Source of the DNA: TMED14 sp963925545 | GTDB taxonomy: Bacteria; Bacteroidota; Bacteroidia; Flavobacteriales; Schleiferiaceae | NCBI GenBank assembly: GCA_963925545.1 | Contig: CAWUSA010000007.1 | Coordinates: 1 to 64,000 of the forward strand | DNA length: 64,000 nt | Direction: 5' to 3' | Part shown: positions 17,870-26,568 of the stretch, piece by piece | Layout of the letters: every line of letters begins with the position of its first letter | Numbering within the stretch: position 1 is the first letter of the stretch | Notes under the pieces: model-generated | Told to the model about the DNA's origin: nothing | Seen by the model: only the letters and a program-made list of their open reading frames with translations | Databases searched by the model: none | Position numbers and translations under genes: made by a program

Positions 17870-18535
17870 TCAATACGGGCTGACCAAACTGCGGCCAGAA
17901 GCTACCCAAGCCTTGACACCACCTTGCAAGTCCTTCACATTCACTTGGCCAGCAGCCTTGAGCTTTGCAAGTGCCTGGCCTGAGCGATTGCCTGATCGGC
18001 AATAGATGACCCAGGGCTTTTCTGAGTCCAAGGCCATCATGCCTTCCATGAAACCGTCGCTATAAAAGTCAACCATGATAGCGCCTTCAATGACGCCTTC
18101 CTTCCACTCACCTGGTGTGCGGATATCCACGAGGAGAACTTCCGGTGAAATGCTTGCAGCAAAGCTATCTACATCCAAATTCTGAGATCCCGTTGTCTGT
18201 GCACAGGACGTCAAGGACAACATGGTTATAGCAAGGATCAGGCGCAATGCCGTCCACGGCCCTGCATTGAGCAGTCGCCTAAAACCTTGATGCTTCATGG
18301 TTTTCATGGCCGCACGAGAGCGCATGCCTGAGGCACAGCAAAGCACCACTTCCTGTTCTTTCCTCACCTTACGACCCACTGAATCAATCTTATCAAGGGG
18401 CACATTGATGGCACCTTTTGCGTGGCCATTGCGGAATTCATTGGGTGTTCGAACATCCACAACGATTGCACCTCTCGCTACCCACTCTTTGGGGTTTTCC
18501 TTAGGACCTAAAAGGGATTTAAACCAATTCAACAT
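17870..18535 (-). CDS. Tandem rhodanese protein with an internal lipoprotein signal
   Basis: One open frame of 221 codons holds two rhodanese domains. Domain 1 (about 15-96) has active loop C67-ASGM-R72 and ends with NAGPWTAL, where stand-alone rhodaneses of this type normally stop. Directly after it comes a complete lipoprotein signal (RLILAITML, lipobox LTSC at Cys111), then domain 2 (about 118-221) with loop C179-RSGN-R184. It reads as two genes fused by loss of a stop: a cytosolic rhodanese and a lipidated periplasmic one. A TTG codon (Leu97, at 18247) could start the second part separately. If made as one chain, domain 1 would stay inside and domain 2 outside, unless signal peptidase II cuts between them. 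Rhodaneses move sulfane sulfur; substrates here are unknown. Confidence 0.8.
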   Translation of the reverse strand: MLNWFKSLLGPKENPKEWVARGAIVVDVRTPNEFRNGHAKGAINVPLDKIDSVGRKVRKEQEVVLCCASGMRSRAAMKTMKHQGFRRLLNAGPWTALRLILAITMLSLTSCAQTTGSQNLDVDSFAASISPEVLLVDIRTPGEWKEGVIEGAIMVDFYSDGFMEGMMALDSEKPWVIYCRSGNRSGQALAKLKAAGQVNVKDLQGGVKAWVASGRSLVSPY

Positions 18536-18538
18536 GGC

Positions 18539-18811
18539 TCACATTTTATGGATTTGAACGTCGGCCCATCCACCGCCATTGTGCATTTGATCAATGCCAT
18601 GGCCCTGAAGGAACATCAGTGCTTGACCGCTGCGTCCACCACTCTGGCAACACAAGACCAAGGGCTTTGACATCTCTTTGATGCGATCAACATGATCAGG
18701 AATTGTGTGCAGTGGAATATTTACTGACCCAGCAACTGAGCCTTCAGCAAATTCTTGCTCAGTACGCACATCGATGATGGTCGTGCTTGGGTTGTTAATG
18801 ATTTCATTCAT
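18539..18811 (-). CDS. Single-domain rhodanese
   Basis: A 90-residue cytosolic rhodanese with active loop C55-QSGG-R60 inside LCCQSGGRS. The Cys before the active one (CC) is also present in domain 1 of the next gene. It lies 3 bp before the tandem rhodanese gene and leads that operon. Small rhodaneses of this sort donate sulfane sulfur or act as sulfur carriers; the true partner cannot be told from the sequence. Confidence 0.88.
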   Translation of the reverse strand: MNEIINNPSTTIIDVRTEQEFAEGSVAGSVNIPLHTIPDHVDRIKEMSKPLVLCCQSGGRSGQALMFLQGHGIDQMHNGGGWADVQIHKM

Positions 18812-18824
18812 GGTATGTGAAGTT

Positions 18825-18840
18825 TTTGCAAATATGCAAA
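18825..18840. promoter_or_regulatory. Inverted repeat upstream of the rhodanese operon
   Basis: Arms TTTGCA and TGCAAA are separated by AATA, 13 bases upstream of the first rhodanese start. On the minus strand the site contains TATTTG, close to a -7 box, so a bound protein would cover the promoter. Arms are only 6 bp, so chance is possible. Confidence 0.35.
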
Positions 18841-18868
18841 CTCTATTGGCAGTAGCCTGTGACTAAGG

Positions 18869-21622
18869 TTATTTAATGGGTTTCTGGGTTATTGGACGAC
18901 CATCAGCCATCCAGTTTGGCATCACAGCATCCATCAAATAATGGTTAAAAAACTCCCCCATTCGTTCTGACAGGTCCATGCGATTAGCCCGTCGTCGAAG
19001 GTTGTGTGACTCGCCATTGTAGACAAGCAACCACACGGGTTGATCCAATCGACGCAAGGCCATGAAGTACTCAATGCCTTGCGTGTAGGGGACCGCGCCA
19101 TCGTTGTCATTGTGCATCATCAACAAGGGGGTTCTCACCTTGTCTGCCTTAAACAGTGGGGAGTTCAAGGTATAGCGGTTGGGCTTTTCCCATGGCGTAA
19201 CGCCTAGGCGGCTTTGGGTTTGCTCGTATTGAAATTGACGCGACATGCCCGAGGCATAACGAATGCCACCATAGGCAGAAAACATGTTGGAAACCGGAGC
19301 TCCAGCCATGGCGCAAACGAAGCGATCACTTCGGGTGATGACCCAGGCTACCTGGTAGCCACCCCAACTCTGCCCTTGAAGCCCCATGCGCAAAGGATCC
19401 AGCCGTTGATCCGCACGCAATGCGGCATCCACCCCCTTGTTGATGCAGGTCAAGGCACTGGGGCCTGGACGGCCTACTTGGTAAACGATGTCGGGAATGA
19501 ATACGGCATAGCCTTGGCTCACGAACCAGCTGACATTGATGGTTGAGGCACTAGGGGCTGGTCGTTTGTAGGCGTGCAATCGATCTGAATAGCGCTCGTA
19601 GAAATACACGACGACTGGCAAGGATGCCGCCGCATTGCTGGCACCTTTAGGGGTGTATAGCAAGCCTTGAAGTTGCTTACCCAAAGCACGGTAGGATAGC
19701 AATTTTACTTCTGGCCATTGCATGCTGTCTTGCTGAGGGTTGATGTGAGTCAGCTGACTTTCTCCGTTAGCGTCAAGCAACCACAGGTCAGGGGAATGGC
19801 TCACATCCTCCTTGGTGAATGTCATCACTGGGGCCTGCTTGGCCTTTGACCATTTACTATGCATGGCATCATCCATCGTTGCCACCACAACGCCATCGGC
19901 CGCCCGCCAGGTGCAAAGCGCTTCCTTCTTGGTTAGGTGATGAAATGCATGCAAACTCAAGCTGCTGTCTCTGTTGTCTGCAAAGGGCCAATCAAATGCC
20001 AGATTTTTGACCCGCGTTCGCTGTCCTTTTTGACGACCAAAACCCTTGGTGAGGTTGGTCAACTGCTGGCCTGCTTTCGCCATAGGGTCACAAGCGATGA
20101 CGTCGAAGGCATCATAGACCAGGAACCGACCATCCTGCATCCATCCAGCTGAGCCATAAGCAGAGGGCAAGGATGGGCTGTCATGTCGCTCGTCATGGAC
20201 GGCATGCTTCACTGGCATGACCATGATTGGGCCTAAGTCATGCGCATGAATAGCCCGAAGAATCCACTGTCTATTCACCTGATCATAGTAGGCTAAAGCT
20301 TGGCCATCAGGCGCAATCGATGGCGGCCTTGGTATGCGTAGACCGCGGCCAACAACCAGCACCTCTCCGGTGACATCATGCACCAATTCCACATCATAGG
20401 GCAGCTGGATATCCCAACTGTATTGCTGGCGATACACCTCTTGACTGTAGCGCATTGCCCAATGGTGGTTGCCGCGGGCATTGAACACCACCGAAGGCAT
20501 TGCCTTGTTGCTCAGCGCCTGAATGGCACCAGACTTGACATGGTAAACTGCATCCATGTAACGGGATTTCTCACGCCACAGCTGCTTGGCTTGCTGGGGC
20601 TGAATGACCGCATCAGTCCAGGCCCACACATCCACTGCTGCCCTCTCGTCCGCCGTGCTTGAGCTGTCATGTCTCACAGGCACATAGGGTTTGCCATAGC
20701 CAAAAATCAAACGGTCACTATCCTTGTGCCAACTAAGATTCGCCTTCAGTAGCGGACCCGTACCTCGTGACAGGCCAAGGAAGTCCTTGCCTGCAATCAA
20801 TTGGGGCACCTGCCCCATGGATTGCAACCATAGTTGAGCAGGCATTGGCAAGTCACCCTGTTGGTTTTGTGAGGTCCAGGCCATCTGATGTCCATCCTTG
20901 CTGATGGCAATCTGACCAATGGATGTGGCTGATTGGCCCACAGAAATAAAGCCTGTTGGGCTTAATCGGTGAAGTTGTTGACGCTTGCTCGCACTGTCAA
21001 TGGTCACAGCCCATAACTGATCCCCATCCCCTTGCCAATCCCAGCGATCCACCTTGAGCAATTGCAGGGAATCCAACACCTGCACACTGTCCTTGCATGA
21101 GGCAGTGATTTGCATGATGAGCAGTGGTGGTTCGTGCTTTTTTGTCTTTGCCGGCCGCTCCACAGCGAGCAGATCCATAGGGCATTCACAATTGCTGAAC
21201 AAGTGCTTCCCTTGAAAGGATGCCGATGTCACCGGACCCAAGCTGTCAATCAGCCCCAATCTCAAATCCACCAAAAGCAGTTGATCATGCGGCAGGTCCT
21301 CTGATTTACTTCCCTTGAGCTTCAAAGACCGAACGCGCTGGTGCGACGGTTTAACCTTGACAATCAGCCCATGCATGCCCGGCGCAAATTGCCCATCATA
21401 GGCCCGCTCAAGCCGCAGCACCTCTTCACCATCGCGAAAAAGCAAGGCATGGCCATCGCCGACCTGTGGATTGACAACAGCAAGAAGCCAATGGCCATCG
21501 TCACTGAGATGACTGGATTTGATGGATGCCCAGCGATCGTAGTCAATGTGCTCAACCAATTGCTGTGCATGGCTTTGCATCGACAAACTTATCAGCAACC
21601 AGCAAGTGATCAAGCAGCGCAT
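18869..21622 (-). CDS. S9-family prolyl oligopeptidase-like peptidase
   Basis: A 917-residue secreted serine peptidase: signal peptide (CWLLISLSMQSHA), a long beta-propeller-like region, and a C-terminal alpha/beta-hydrolase of ~250 residues. The triad is visible as Ser in GQSWGGYQ, Asp in MMHNDNDGAVP and His in NGESHNLRR. S9 enzymes of this type cut short peptides after proline or other residues and are common in protein-degrading Bacteroidota. The start codon follows the yebC stop directly, so it is probably the last gene of that operon. No T9SS sorting domain is present, so it should be periplasmic. Confidence 0.9.
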   Translation of the reverse strand: MRCLITCWLLISLSMQSHAQQLVEHIDYDRWASIKSSHLSDDGHWLLAVVNPQVGDGHALLFRDGEEVLRLERAYDGQFAPGMHGLIVKVKPSHQRVRSLKLKGSKSEDLPHDQLLLVDLRLGLIDSLGPVTSASFQGKHLFSNCECPMDLLAVERPAKTKKHEPPLLIMQITASCKDSVQVLDSLQLLKVDRWDWQGDGDQLWAVTIDSASKRQQLHRLSPTGFISVGQSATSIGQIAISKDGHQMAWTSQNQQGDLPMPAQLWLQSMGQVPQLIAGKDFLGLSRGTGPLLKANLSWHKDSDRLIFGYGKPYVPVRHDSSSTADERAAVDVWAWTDAVIQPQQAKQLWREKSRYMDAVYHVKSGAIQALSNKAMPSVVFNARGNHHWAMRYSQEVYRQQYSWDIQLPYDVELVHDVTGEVLVVGRGLRIPRPPSIAPDGQALAYYDQVNRQWILRAIHAHDLGPIMVMPVKHAVHDERHDSPSLPSAYGSAGWMQDGRFLVYDAFDVIACDPMAKAGQQLTNLTKGFGRQKGQRTRVKNLAFDWPFADNRDSSLSLHAFHHLTKKEALCTWRAADGVVVATMDDAMHSKWSKAKQAPVMTFTKEDVSHSPDLWLLDANGESQLTHINPQQDSMQWPEVKLLSYRALGKQLQGLLYTPKGASNAAASLPVVVYFYERYSDRLHAYKRPAPSASTINVSWFVSQGYAVFIPDIVYQVGRPGPSALTCINKGVDAALRADQRLDPLRMGLQGQSWGGYQVAWVITRSDRFVCAMAGAPVSNMFSAYGGIRYASGMSRQFQYEQTQSRLGVTPWEKPNRYTLNSPLFKADKVRTPLLMMHNDNDGAVPYTQGIEYFMALRRLDQPVWLLVYNGESHNLRRRANRMDLSERMGEFFNHYLMDAVMPNWMADGRPITQKPIK

Positions 21623-22351
21623 TCAGCTGGCCATGTTGTGAAAGACTGCCTGGACATCCTCATCTTCCTCCAAGCGCTCAAGGAGTTTTTCAACCTCATC
21701 TTGAGGTATTGCATCAAGGCTTTTGTTCTCCATGGGAATGCGCTCAAAACCTGAGGATAGAATCTCAATGTCCATTTTTTCTAAGGCTTTAGTGATGTTG
21801 CCAAATTCAGCAAATTGCGCATAAAGCATGATGGTGTCAAGCAACTTTTCCTCGTCGTACTCTGCGAATACTTCCTCAACGCCGTGATCAATCATTTCAA
21901 ATTCAAAGGTCTCAAGGTCTCTGTCACCTTGAGCAATCTTGAAATGGCATTTGTGCTCAAACATGAACTCCACTGACCCACTGGTTCCAAGACTGCCATC
22001 GTATTTATTGAAACAAGCGCGCACATTGGCCACCGTGCGTGTGTTGTTGTCTGTGGCTGTCTCCACCAGAATTGCAATGCCGTGCGGCGCATAGCCCTCA
22101 AAGATGACTTCCTTGTAATCAGCCTGATCCTTGGACGTGGCACGCTTGATGGCGCGCTCAACATTGTCTTTAGGCATGTTGGCGTCTCGCGAATTTTGAA
22201 TCAAGGCCTTCAATCGGCTGTTGCTTTCAGGATTTGGTCCACTCTCCTTAACGCACATGATGATGTCCTTAGAAATCCTGGTGAACGTCTTAGCCATGCT
22301 AGCCCATCGCTTCATTTTGCGAGCTTTCCTGTACTCAAATGCTCTTCCCAT
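21623..22351 (-). CDS. YebC/TACO1 family protein
   Basis: A 242-residue protein of the YebC/PmpR/TACO1 family, with RAFEYRKARKMKRWASMAK, KALIQNSRDANMPKDNVERAIKRA and YAPHGIAILVE motifs. Family members were described as DNA-binding regulators and, more recently, as ribosome-associated factors that help translate proline-rich stretches. It sits between korB and the S9 peptidase gene. It carries Trp-Ala-Ser near the N terminus where GHSKW is frequent in other phyla (GRAFEYRK variant). Confidence 0.93.
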   Translation of the reverse strand: MGRAFEYRKARKMKRWASMAKTFTRISKDIIMCVKESGPNPESNSRLKALIQNSRDANMPKDNVERAIKRATSKDQADYKEVIFEGYAPHGIAILVETATDNNTRTVANVRACFNKYDGSLGTSGSVEFMFEHKCHFKIAQGDRDLETFEFEMIDHGVEEVFAEYDEEKLLDTIMLYAQFAEFGNITKALEKMDIEILSSGFERIPMENKSLDAIPQDEVEKLLERLEEDEDVQAVFHNMAS

Positions 22352-22384
22352 GTCTGTCTTTTTCTGTTGTTGAAACCATGCTAT

Positions 22385-23353
22385 TTAGACTTCCCAGATT
22401 CTACCTGCATGCAGAATCGCCTCTAAGGATTGCTGACCTTGCTCAGCCATCGCTCGATGAACCTCCTGTTCATGAACGGGTCTTTCGCATTGGTATATGA
22501 TGCCAAATGGCCTCAGGTCACCTGCCATCCGTGCCAAGGCATATGCCTTGATCGGGTCGTGGATGTCATGAGTCCAGGCCTGAGACACATCACCCGCTGG
22601 AGACAGCTTGATCACTTCAACCTGACCCTGGACCAATTGAAGGGTCTTGTCTTGGTCTTTGCCAATCAGGATTGGCTTGCCATGCTCAACATGAAAGGTG
22701 TGATCGATGGCGTGTTGTTTGTTGCTGAAACGCTCAAAAGCCCCGTCATTAAACACATTGCAGTTCTGGTAAATTTCAAGCAGTGCAGACCCGTGATGTG
22801 CCTTTGCGGCAATCATCATTTCACGTAAATGGGCAGGGCTTCGATCCATGCTTCTTGCAATAAAACTGGCATTGGCCCCCATGGCCAAGGTCAGTGGATT
22901 CAAGGCTTGGTCAATGCTCCCTAAAGGGGATGATCGCGAATGCTGTCCTGGCTGTGAGGTTGGCGAGTACTGACCTTTGGTTAAACCATAGATCTCATTG
23001 TTGAACAATAGGATGGGAACATTGACATTGCGTCGAAGCAAGTGGATCAAGTGATTGCCACCAATACTCAGGGCATCTCCGTCACCCGTCACCAGCCACA
23101 CATCGGCATCTGGATTGGCCAACTTCACCCCTGTAGCTATCGCTGGAGCTCTGCCATGCAGGCCATGCAGACCATAGGTATTGATGTAGTAAGGCAGCCT
23201 AGAGGAACAGCCGATACCTGAAATCAGGACAGTATTGTCTGGGTCGGCACCAATGGCTTCAAACACCTCCGTCAACTGCTTGAGCACAGAGTAGTCGCCA
23301 CAGCCGGGACACCATCGCACATCTTGGTCAGTCAAGTAGTCCTTTGCCTTCAT
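22385..23353 (-). CDS. korB: 2-oxoacid:ferredoxin oxidoreductase, beta subunit
   Basis: The thiamine-diphosphate-binding subunit (322 aa), with CPGCGDY near the N terminus, the GDGDALSIGGNH metal/TPP motif and NNEIYGLTKGQ. With KorA it oxidises a 2-oxoacid, most likely 2-oxoglutarate, to the acyl-CoA and reduces ferredoxin. There is no extra ferredoxin domain, as in the two-subunit enzymes of aerobes such as Hydrogenobacter, Halobacterium and Mycobacterium. It overlaps korA by 4 bp (ATGA). Substrate choice between 2-oxoglutarate and pyruvate is not decidable here; pdhB elsewhere in the window makes the former likelier. Confidence 0.88.
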   Translation of the reverse strand: MKAKDYLTDQDVRWCPGCGDYSVLKQLTEVFEAIGADPDNTVLISGIGCSSRLPYYINTYGLHGLHGRAPAIATGVKLANPDADVWLVTGDGDALSIGGNHLIHLLRRNVNVPILLFNNEIYGLTKGQYSPTSQPGQHSRSSPLGSIDQALNPLTLAMGANASFIARSMDRSPAHLREMMIAAKAHHGSALLEIYQNCNVFNDGAFERFSNKQHAIDHTFHVEHGKPILIGKDQDKTLQLVQGQVEVIKLSPAGDVSQAWTHDIHDPIKAYALARMAGDLRPFGIIYQCERPVHEQEVHRAMAEQGQQSLEAILHAGRIWEV

Positions 23354-25164
23354 GATGTCATGGTATTCAAAAGGGTTTCAGTAAGAGACAGTGCGTCAAA
23401 TGGCTTGCCCGATGTTTGGCCGATAAAGGCCATTCGCTTCGGGCATCGAGCACGCAGCACATTGACCAATTGCCCTTGGTTCATCTCTACCACTACCAAC
23501 TGCTTAAATTCAGCCATCACCGCATCCAAGCCAGGGTGCAGAGGGTAAATGTGAACCAAATGCAGATGAGCCACTGCATGCCCCTGCCTGCGCAATTGCT
23601 CAGTGGCTGCATGAATCGAACCAAAGGTTGATCCCCATCCAATGACCAACATGTCATCGGATTTGGATCCAATATTCAAGGTCAGCTCAGGGTAGGATGA
23701 TTGGATTCCCATCACCTTTGCTTGCCTTGCCTGCACCAATGCTTGGTGGTTGTCTGCATCATAAGACACTTCACCACTTCCTTCTTGTTTCTCCAAGCCA
23801 CCCAATCGATGGGCGCCACCAGGTGTTCCCACAGGAATCCAGGGCCTCACACCCTTCGCGTCTCTCTCATAGGGCATGCGGGAAATATCTGCTTCAGTTG
23901 GTCGGATTTGGAGTAGCTGAGACAGATCTGGAATGCGCCAAGGCTCAGCGCTGCTTGCAATGAACGCATCCGACAGGACCATCACAGGAGTCATGGCTTC
24001 CATGGCATATTTCGCCGCCATCAACATTACATCAAAGGCATGTGAGGCACTCTTGATTGCTATGACTGGCATTGGTGCTTCGCCATGTCTTCCATGCAAG
24101 GCTTGCATCAAATCAGACTGTTCCATTTTGGTTGGCATGCCTGTGCTTGGGCCTCCCCTTTGCACGTTGATAACAATCAAAGGCAATTCCAACATCACAG
24201 CTAAACCAAGACCCTCAGCCTTGAGGCTGATACCTGGACCACTGGACGCCGTGACACCCATTTTCCCAGCAAAGGACGCGCCGATGGCTGCAGTCACCGA
24301 AGCAATTTCATCTTCAGCCTGAAAGGTGGTGATGCCTTTGGGCCTCTGCCTCACCAACTCATGCAAGATGTCTGAGGCAGGTGTGATTGGGTAGCCAGCG
24401 AAAAGCAATTCACGCTGACTCTGGTGTGTCACAGCGGCCAGCCCCATGGCAATGCCTTGAGAGCCTGACAGGGTGCGGTAGGTGCCTTTTGGCAAGGTGT
24501 GCGAGGGCATGACATGCTTGAATGCAGACCATTCCGCCGTTTCACCCAGGTAATAGCCGGCCATGAATGCCTTGTCATTGACCTTGGCCAATTCACCTGA
24601 AAATTTATTCGCCAAGGCCTCACGAACCATGTTGTGATCAAAGGCATACATCCAAGTCAAAGCACCTAGCACTACCATATTTTTTGCCCGAGATACCGCC
24701 TTGCTTCCAAGGCCCATATCCATCAAGGCCTCCTTGGTGACGGTTTGGAAATTGCATTCCAATGTCCTGAAACTCACCCTGGCTTCTTCCAAGGGATCTT
24801 CATCAGGGGCAAGCTTTGCCAGGGCTCTTGATCGCTTGTCAAAGCCATCTGTCGATGCCAACAAAATGCCTCCTGGCTTCAGTTGGTCCCTGTATTTCAC
24901 ATAGGCAGCTACATTGAAGACCACCAAAACATCAGCCTGACCGCCGGGTTCATGGACAGCTGTCGACGCCATTTGAAATTGGAAGCCACTGATCCCAGCA
25001 ATGCTGCCTTTTGGTGCACGAATTTCTGCAGGGAAATCACTGAGGGTTCGAATATCCTGGCCGCTTTGCGCAGCGCTTTGCGTGAGCTGAGACCCCAAAA
25101 GTTGCACACCATCACCAGAATCTCCGGCAAGTAAAATAACAATTTTGTGGCTTGAATCAGACAT
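23350..25164 (-). CDS. korA: 2-oxoacid:ferredoxin oxidoreductase, gamma-alpha fusion subunit
   Basis: A 604-residue subunit with the gamma domain first (GDSGDGVQLLGSQLT; ~190 aa) and the alpha (pyrimidine-binding) domain after it (YPITPASDILHEL, then GPGISLKAEGLG). The gamma-alpha fusion is the usual layout for the two-subunit oxidoreductase of aerobic bacteria. Its start overlaps the nfu stop by 8 bp and its stop overlaps korB, so nfu, korA and korB should be co-translated. Coupling to an Fe-S carrier gene fits the cluster requirement of the enzyme. Confidence 0.88.
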   Translation of the reverse strand: MSDSSHKIVILLAGDSGDGVQLLGSQLTQSAAQSGQDIRTLSDFPAEIRAPKGSIAGISGFQFQMASTAVHEPGGQADVLVVFNVAAYVKYRDQLKPGGILLASTDGFDKRSRALAKLAPDEDPLEEARVSFRTLECNFQTVTKEALMDMGLGSKAVSRAKNMVVLGALTWMYAFDHNMVREALANKFSGELAKVNDKAFMAGYYLGETAEWSAFKHVMPSHTLPKGTYRTLSGSQGIAMGLAAVTHQSQRELLFAGYPITPASDILHELVRQRPKGITTFQAEDEIASVTAAIGASFAGKMGVTASSGPGISLKAEGLGLAVMLELPLIVINVQRGGPSTGMPTKMEQSDLMQALHGRHGEAPMPVIAIKSASHAFDVMLMAAKYAMEAMTPVMVLSDAFIASSAEPWRIPDLSQLLQIRPTEADISRMPYERDAKGVRPWIPVGTPGGAHRLGGLEKQEGSGEVSYDADNHQALVQARQAKVMGIQSSYPELTLNIGSKSDDMLVIGWGSTFGSIHAATEQLRRQGHAVAHLHLVHIYPLHPGLDAVMAEFKQLVVVEMNQGQLVNVLRARCPKRMAFIGQTSGKPFDALSLTETLLNTMTS

Positions 25165-25396
25165 TGTCGATGTGTCGAATTTCGCGGATTTCCGGGGCGT
25201 ACTTTTTCACAGTTGCTTCTACACCGTGCTTGAGGGTCATTTGATTCACATGGCAATCGATGCAAGCACCCTGAAGCTGAACCTCAACGATGCAATCATC
25301 CGCGATACCTAGCAGGATGATGTCACCACCATCCTCTTGCAAGTAGGGGCGGATTTCATCCAGGGCCTTCGCTACGCGATCTGCTAAATCACTCAT
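25157..25396 (-). CDS. NFU-domain Fe-S cluster scaffold/carrier
   Basis: A 79-residue stand-alone Nfu domain (ALDEIRPYLQEDGGDI) with the cluster-binding Cys45-x2-Cys48 pair in GACIDCH. After the second Cys, where most homologues have Pro, this has His-Val-Asn. Nfu proteins carry [4Fe-4S] clusters to target enzymes. It overlaps mrp upstream by 4 bp and korA downstream by 8 bp; Mrp, Nfu and Kor form a plausible assembly-and-delivery chain. Confidence 0.9.
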   Translation of the reverse strand: MSDLADRVAKALDEIRPYLQEDGGDIILLGIADDCIVEVQLQGACIDCHVNQMTLKHGVEATVKKYAPEIREIRHIDNV

Positions 25397-26532
25397 GCTT
25401 TTAGTTTTCTTGTAGAGCAGCCAGCCATTGTAGTGATTCTAACCGATTCTGTTTCAGGAAGTTGGGTCACCCTATTTGCCAACGATGACACCATGTTAAC
25501 GGTCATGTCAACAAAGGCTTGCTTCACGGGGCCCTCTGCTTGCAGTGCTGCCGGCCGGCCTACATCACCCGCTTCGCGAATGCCTTGGACCAAAGGAATC
25601 TCTCCCAAGAAATCCACCTTCATTTGTGCAGCCAATCGCCGAACGCCTTCTTGACCAAATAGGTAATACTTGTTATCAGGTAATTCTTCTGGCGTGAAAT
25701 ATGCCATGTTTTCAACCATGCCAATCACCGGAACCTTGATGGCGCTCATGTTGAACATGGCCACACCTTTTCTTGCATCAGCTAGAGCAACAGCCTGTGG
25801 GGTGCTGACAACAATAGCGCCGGTGACGGGCAGTGACTGAACAATGCTCAAGTGAATGTCTCCTGTGCCAGGAGGCAAGTCCAATAGCAAAAAGTCCAGG
25901 TCGCCCCAGTGGCTTTCATGCAGCATTTGATTCAGGGCCTTAGAGGCCATTGGGCCTCGCCATACAACGGCTTGGTCGTTACCTGAAAAGAAGCCAACAG
26001 ACATAATCTTGATGCCATAGGCAATGACTGGGTCCATTTTTCTGACACCGTTGATTTCAATGCCACCAGGTCGTTCAGTCATCACATCAAACATGATTGG
26101 CATGCTGGGGCCATAGATGTCGGCATCCAAAATTCCCACCTTGAAGCCCATGTCTCTCAAGGCGATGGCCATGTTTGCTGTCACGGTGCTTTTGCCAACA
26201 CCGCCTTTACCTGAAGCAATCGCAATGACATGCTTGATGCCGTCAATGGCCTTGCCCTTGATGACCTGATCATCCACCTTTGCTGGTGCCTCAACCAGCA
26301 TATTCACAGTGATTTGCAACTTGGGATCAATGCGCGCATGGATGGCCTTCAATAGAGCAACTTCCAAGGTTTTTTTCTTGTGCATAACGGGGCTATCTGA
26401 AATCACATCAATGATGACTTCATTGCCCATCACTTGCACATTGCGCAAATGCTTACTCGCCACCAAGAGGCCATTGCCCGAGGCATTCATCACAGCGTCA
26501 ACCGCCGTTTCAATTTGTTGTTTTGTCACCAT
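25393..26532 (-). CDS. Mrp/NBP35-family Fe-S carrier ATPase
   Basis: A 379-residue P-loop ATPase with an N-terminal MIP18/DUF59 domain (~1-75), the deviant Walker A GKGGVGKST, and DADIYGPSMP. The family (Mrp, ApbC) binds and passes on [4Fe-4S] clusters. After ENMAYFTPEELP the CxxC pair of E. coli-type Mrp is missing and DNKYYLFG stands there instead, which I believe is usual in this phylum. A single Cys sits near the C terminus (MAGCSTRK). First gene of the mrp-nfu-kor run. Confidence 0.9.
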   Translation of the reverse strand: MVTKQQIETAVDAVMNASGNGLLVASKHLRNVQVMGNEVIIDVISDSPVMHKKKTLEVALLKAIHARIDPKLQITVNMLVEAPAKVDDQVIKGKAIDGIKHVIAIASGKGGVGKSTVTANMAIALRDMGFKVGILDADIYGPSMPIMFDVMTERPGGIEINGVRKMDPVIAYGIKIMSVGFFSGNDQAVVWRGPMASKALNQMLHESHWGDLDFLLLDLPPGTGDIHLSIVQSLPVTGAIVVSTPQAVALADARKGVAMFNMSAIKVPVIGMVENMAYFTPEELPDNKYYLFGQEGVRRLAAQMKVDFLGEIPLVQGIREAGDVGRPAALQAEGPVKQAFVDMTVNMVSSLANRVTQLPETESVRITTMAGCSTRKLKA

Positions 26533-26539
26533 ATGTTTG

Positions 26540-26547
26540 CGAAATTA
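26540..26547 (-). promoter_or_regulatory. Putative -7 box of the mrp-nfu-kor operon
   Basis: The minus strand reads TAATTTCG, one base off TAnnTTTG, ending 7 bases before the mrp ATG. The same T-to-C change occurs before the M23 peptidase gene and mutS. Confidence 0.4.
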
Positions 26548-26568
26548 CGACCTCTTTGGCAGAGTTTT

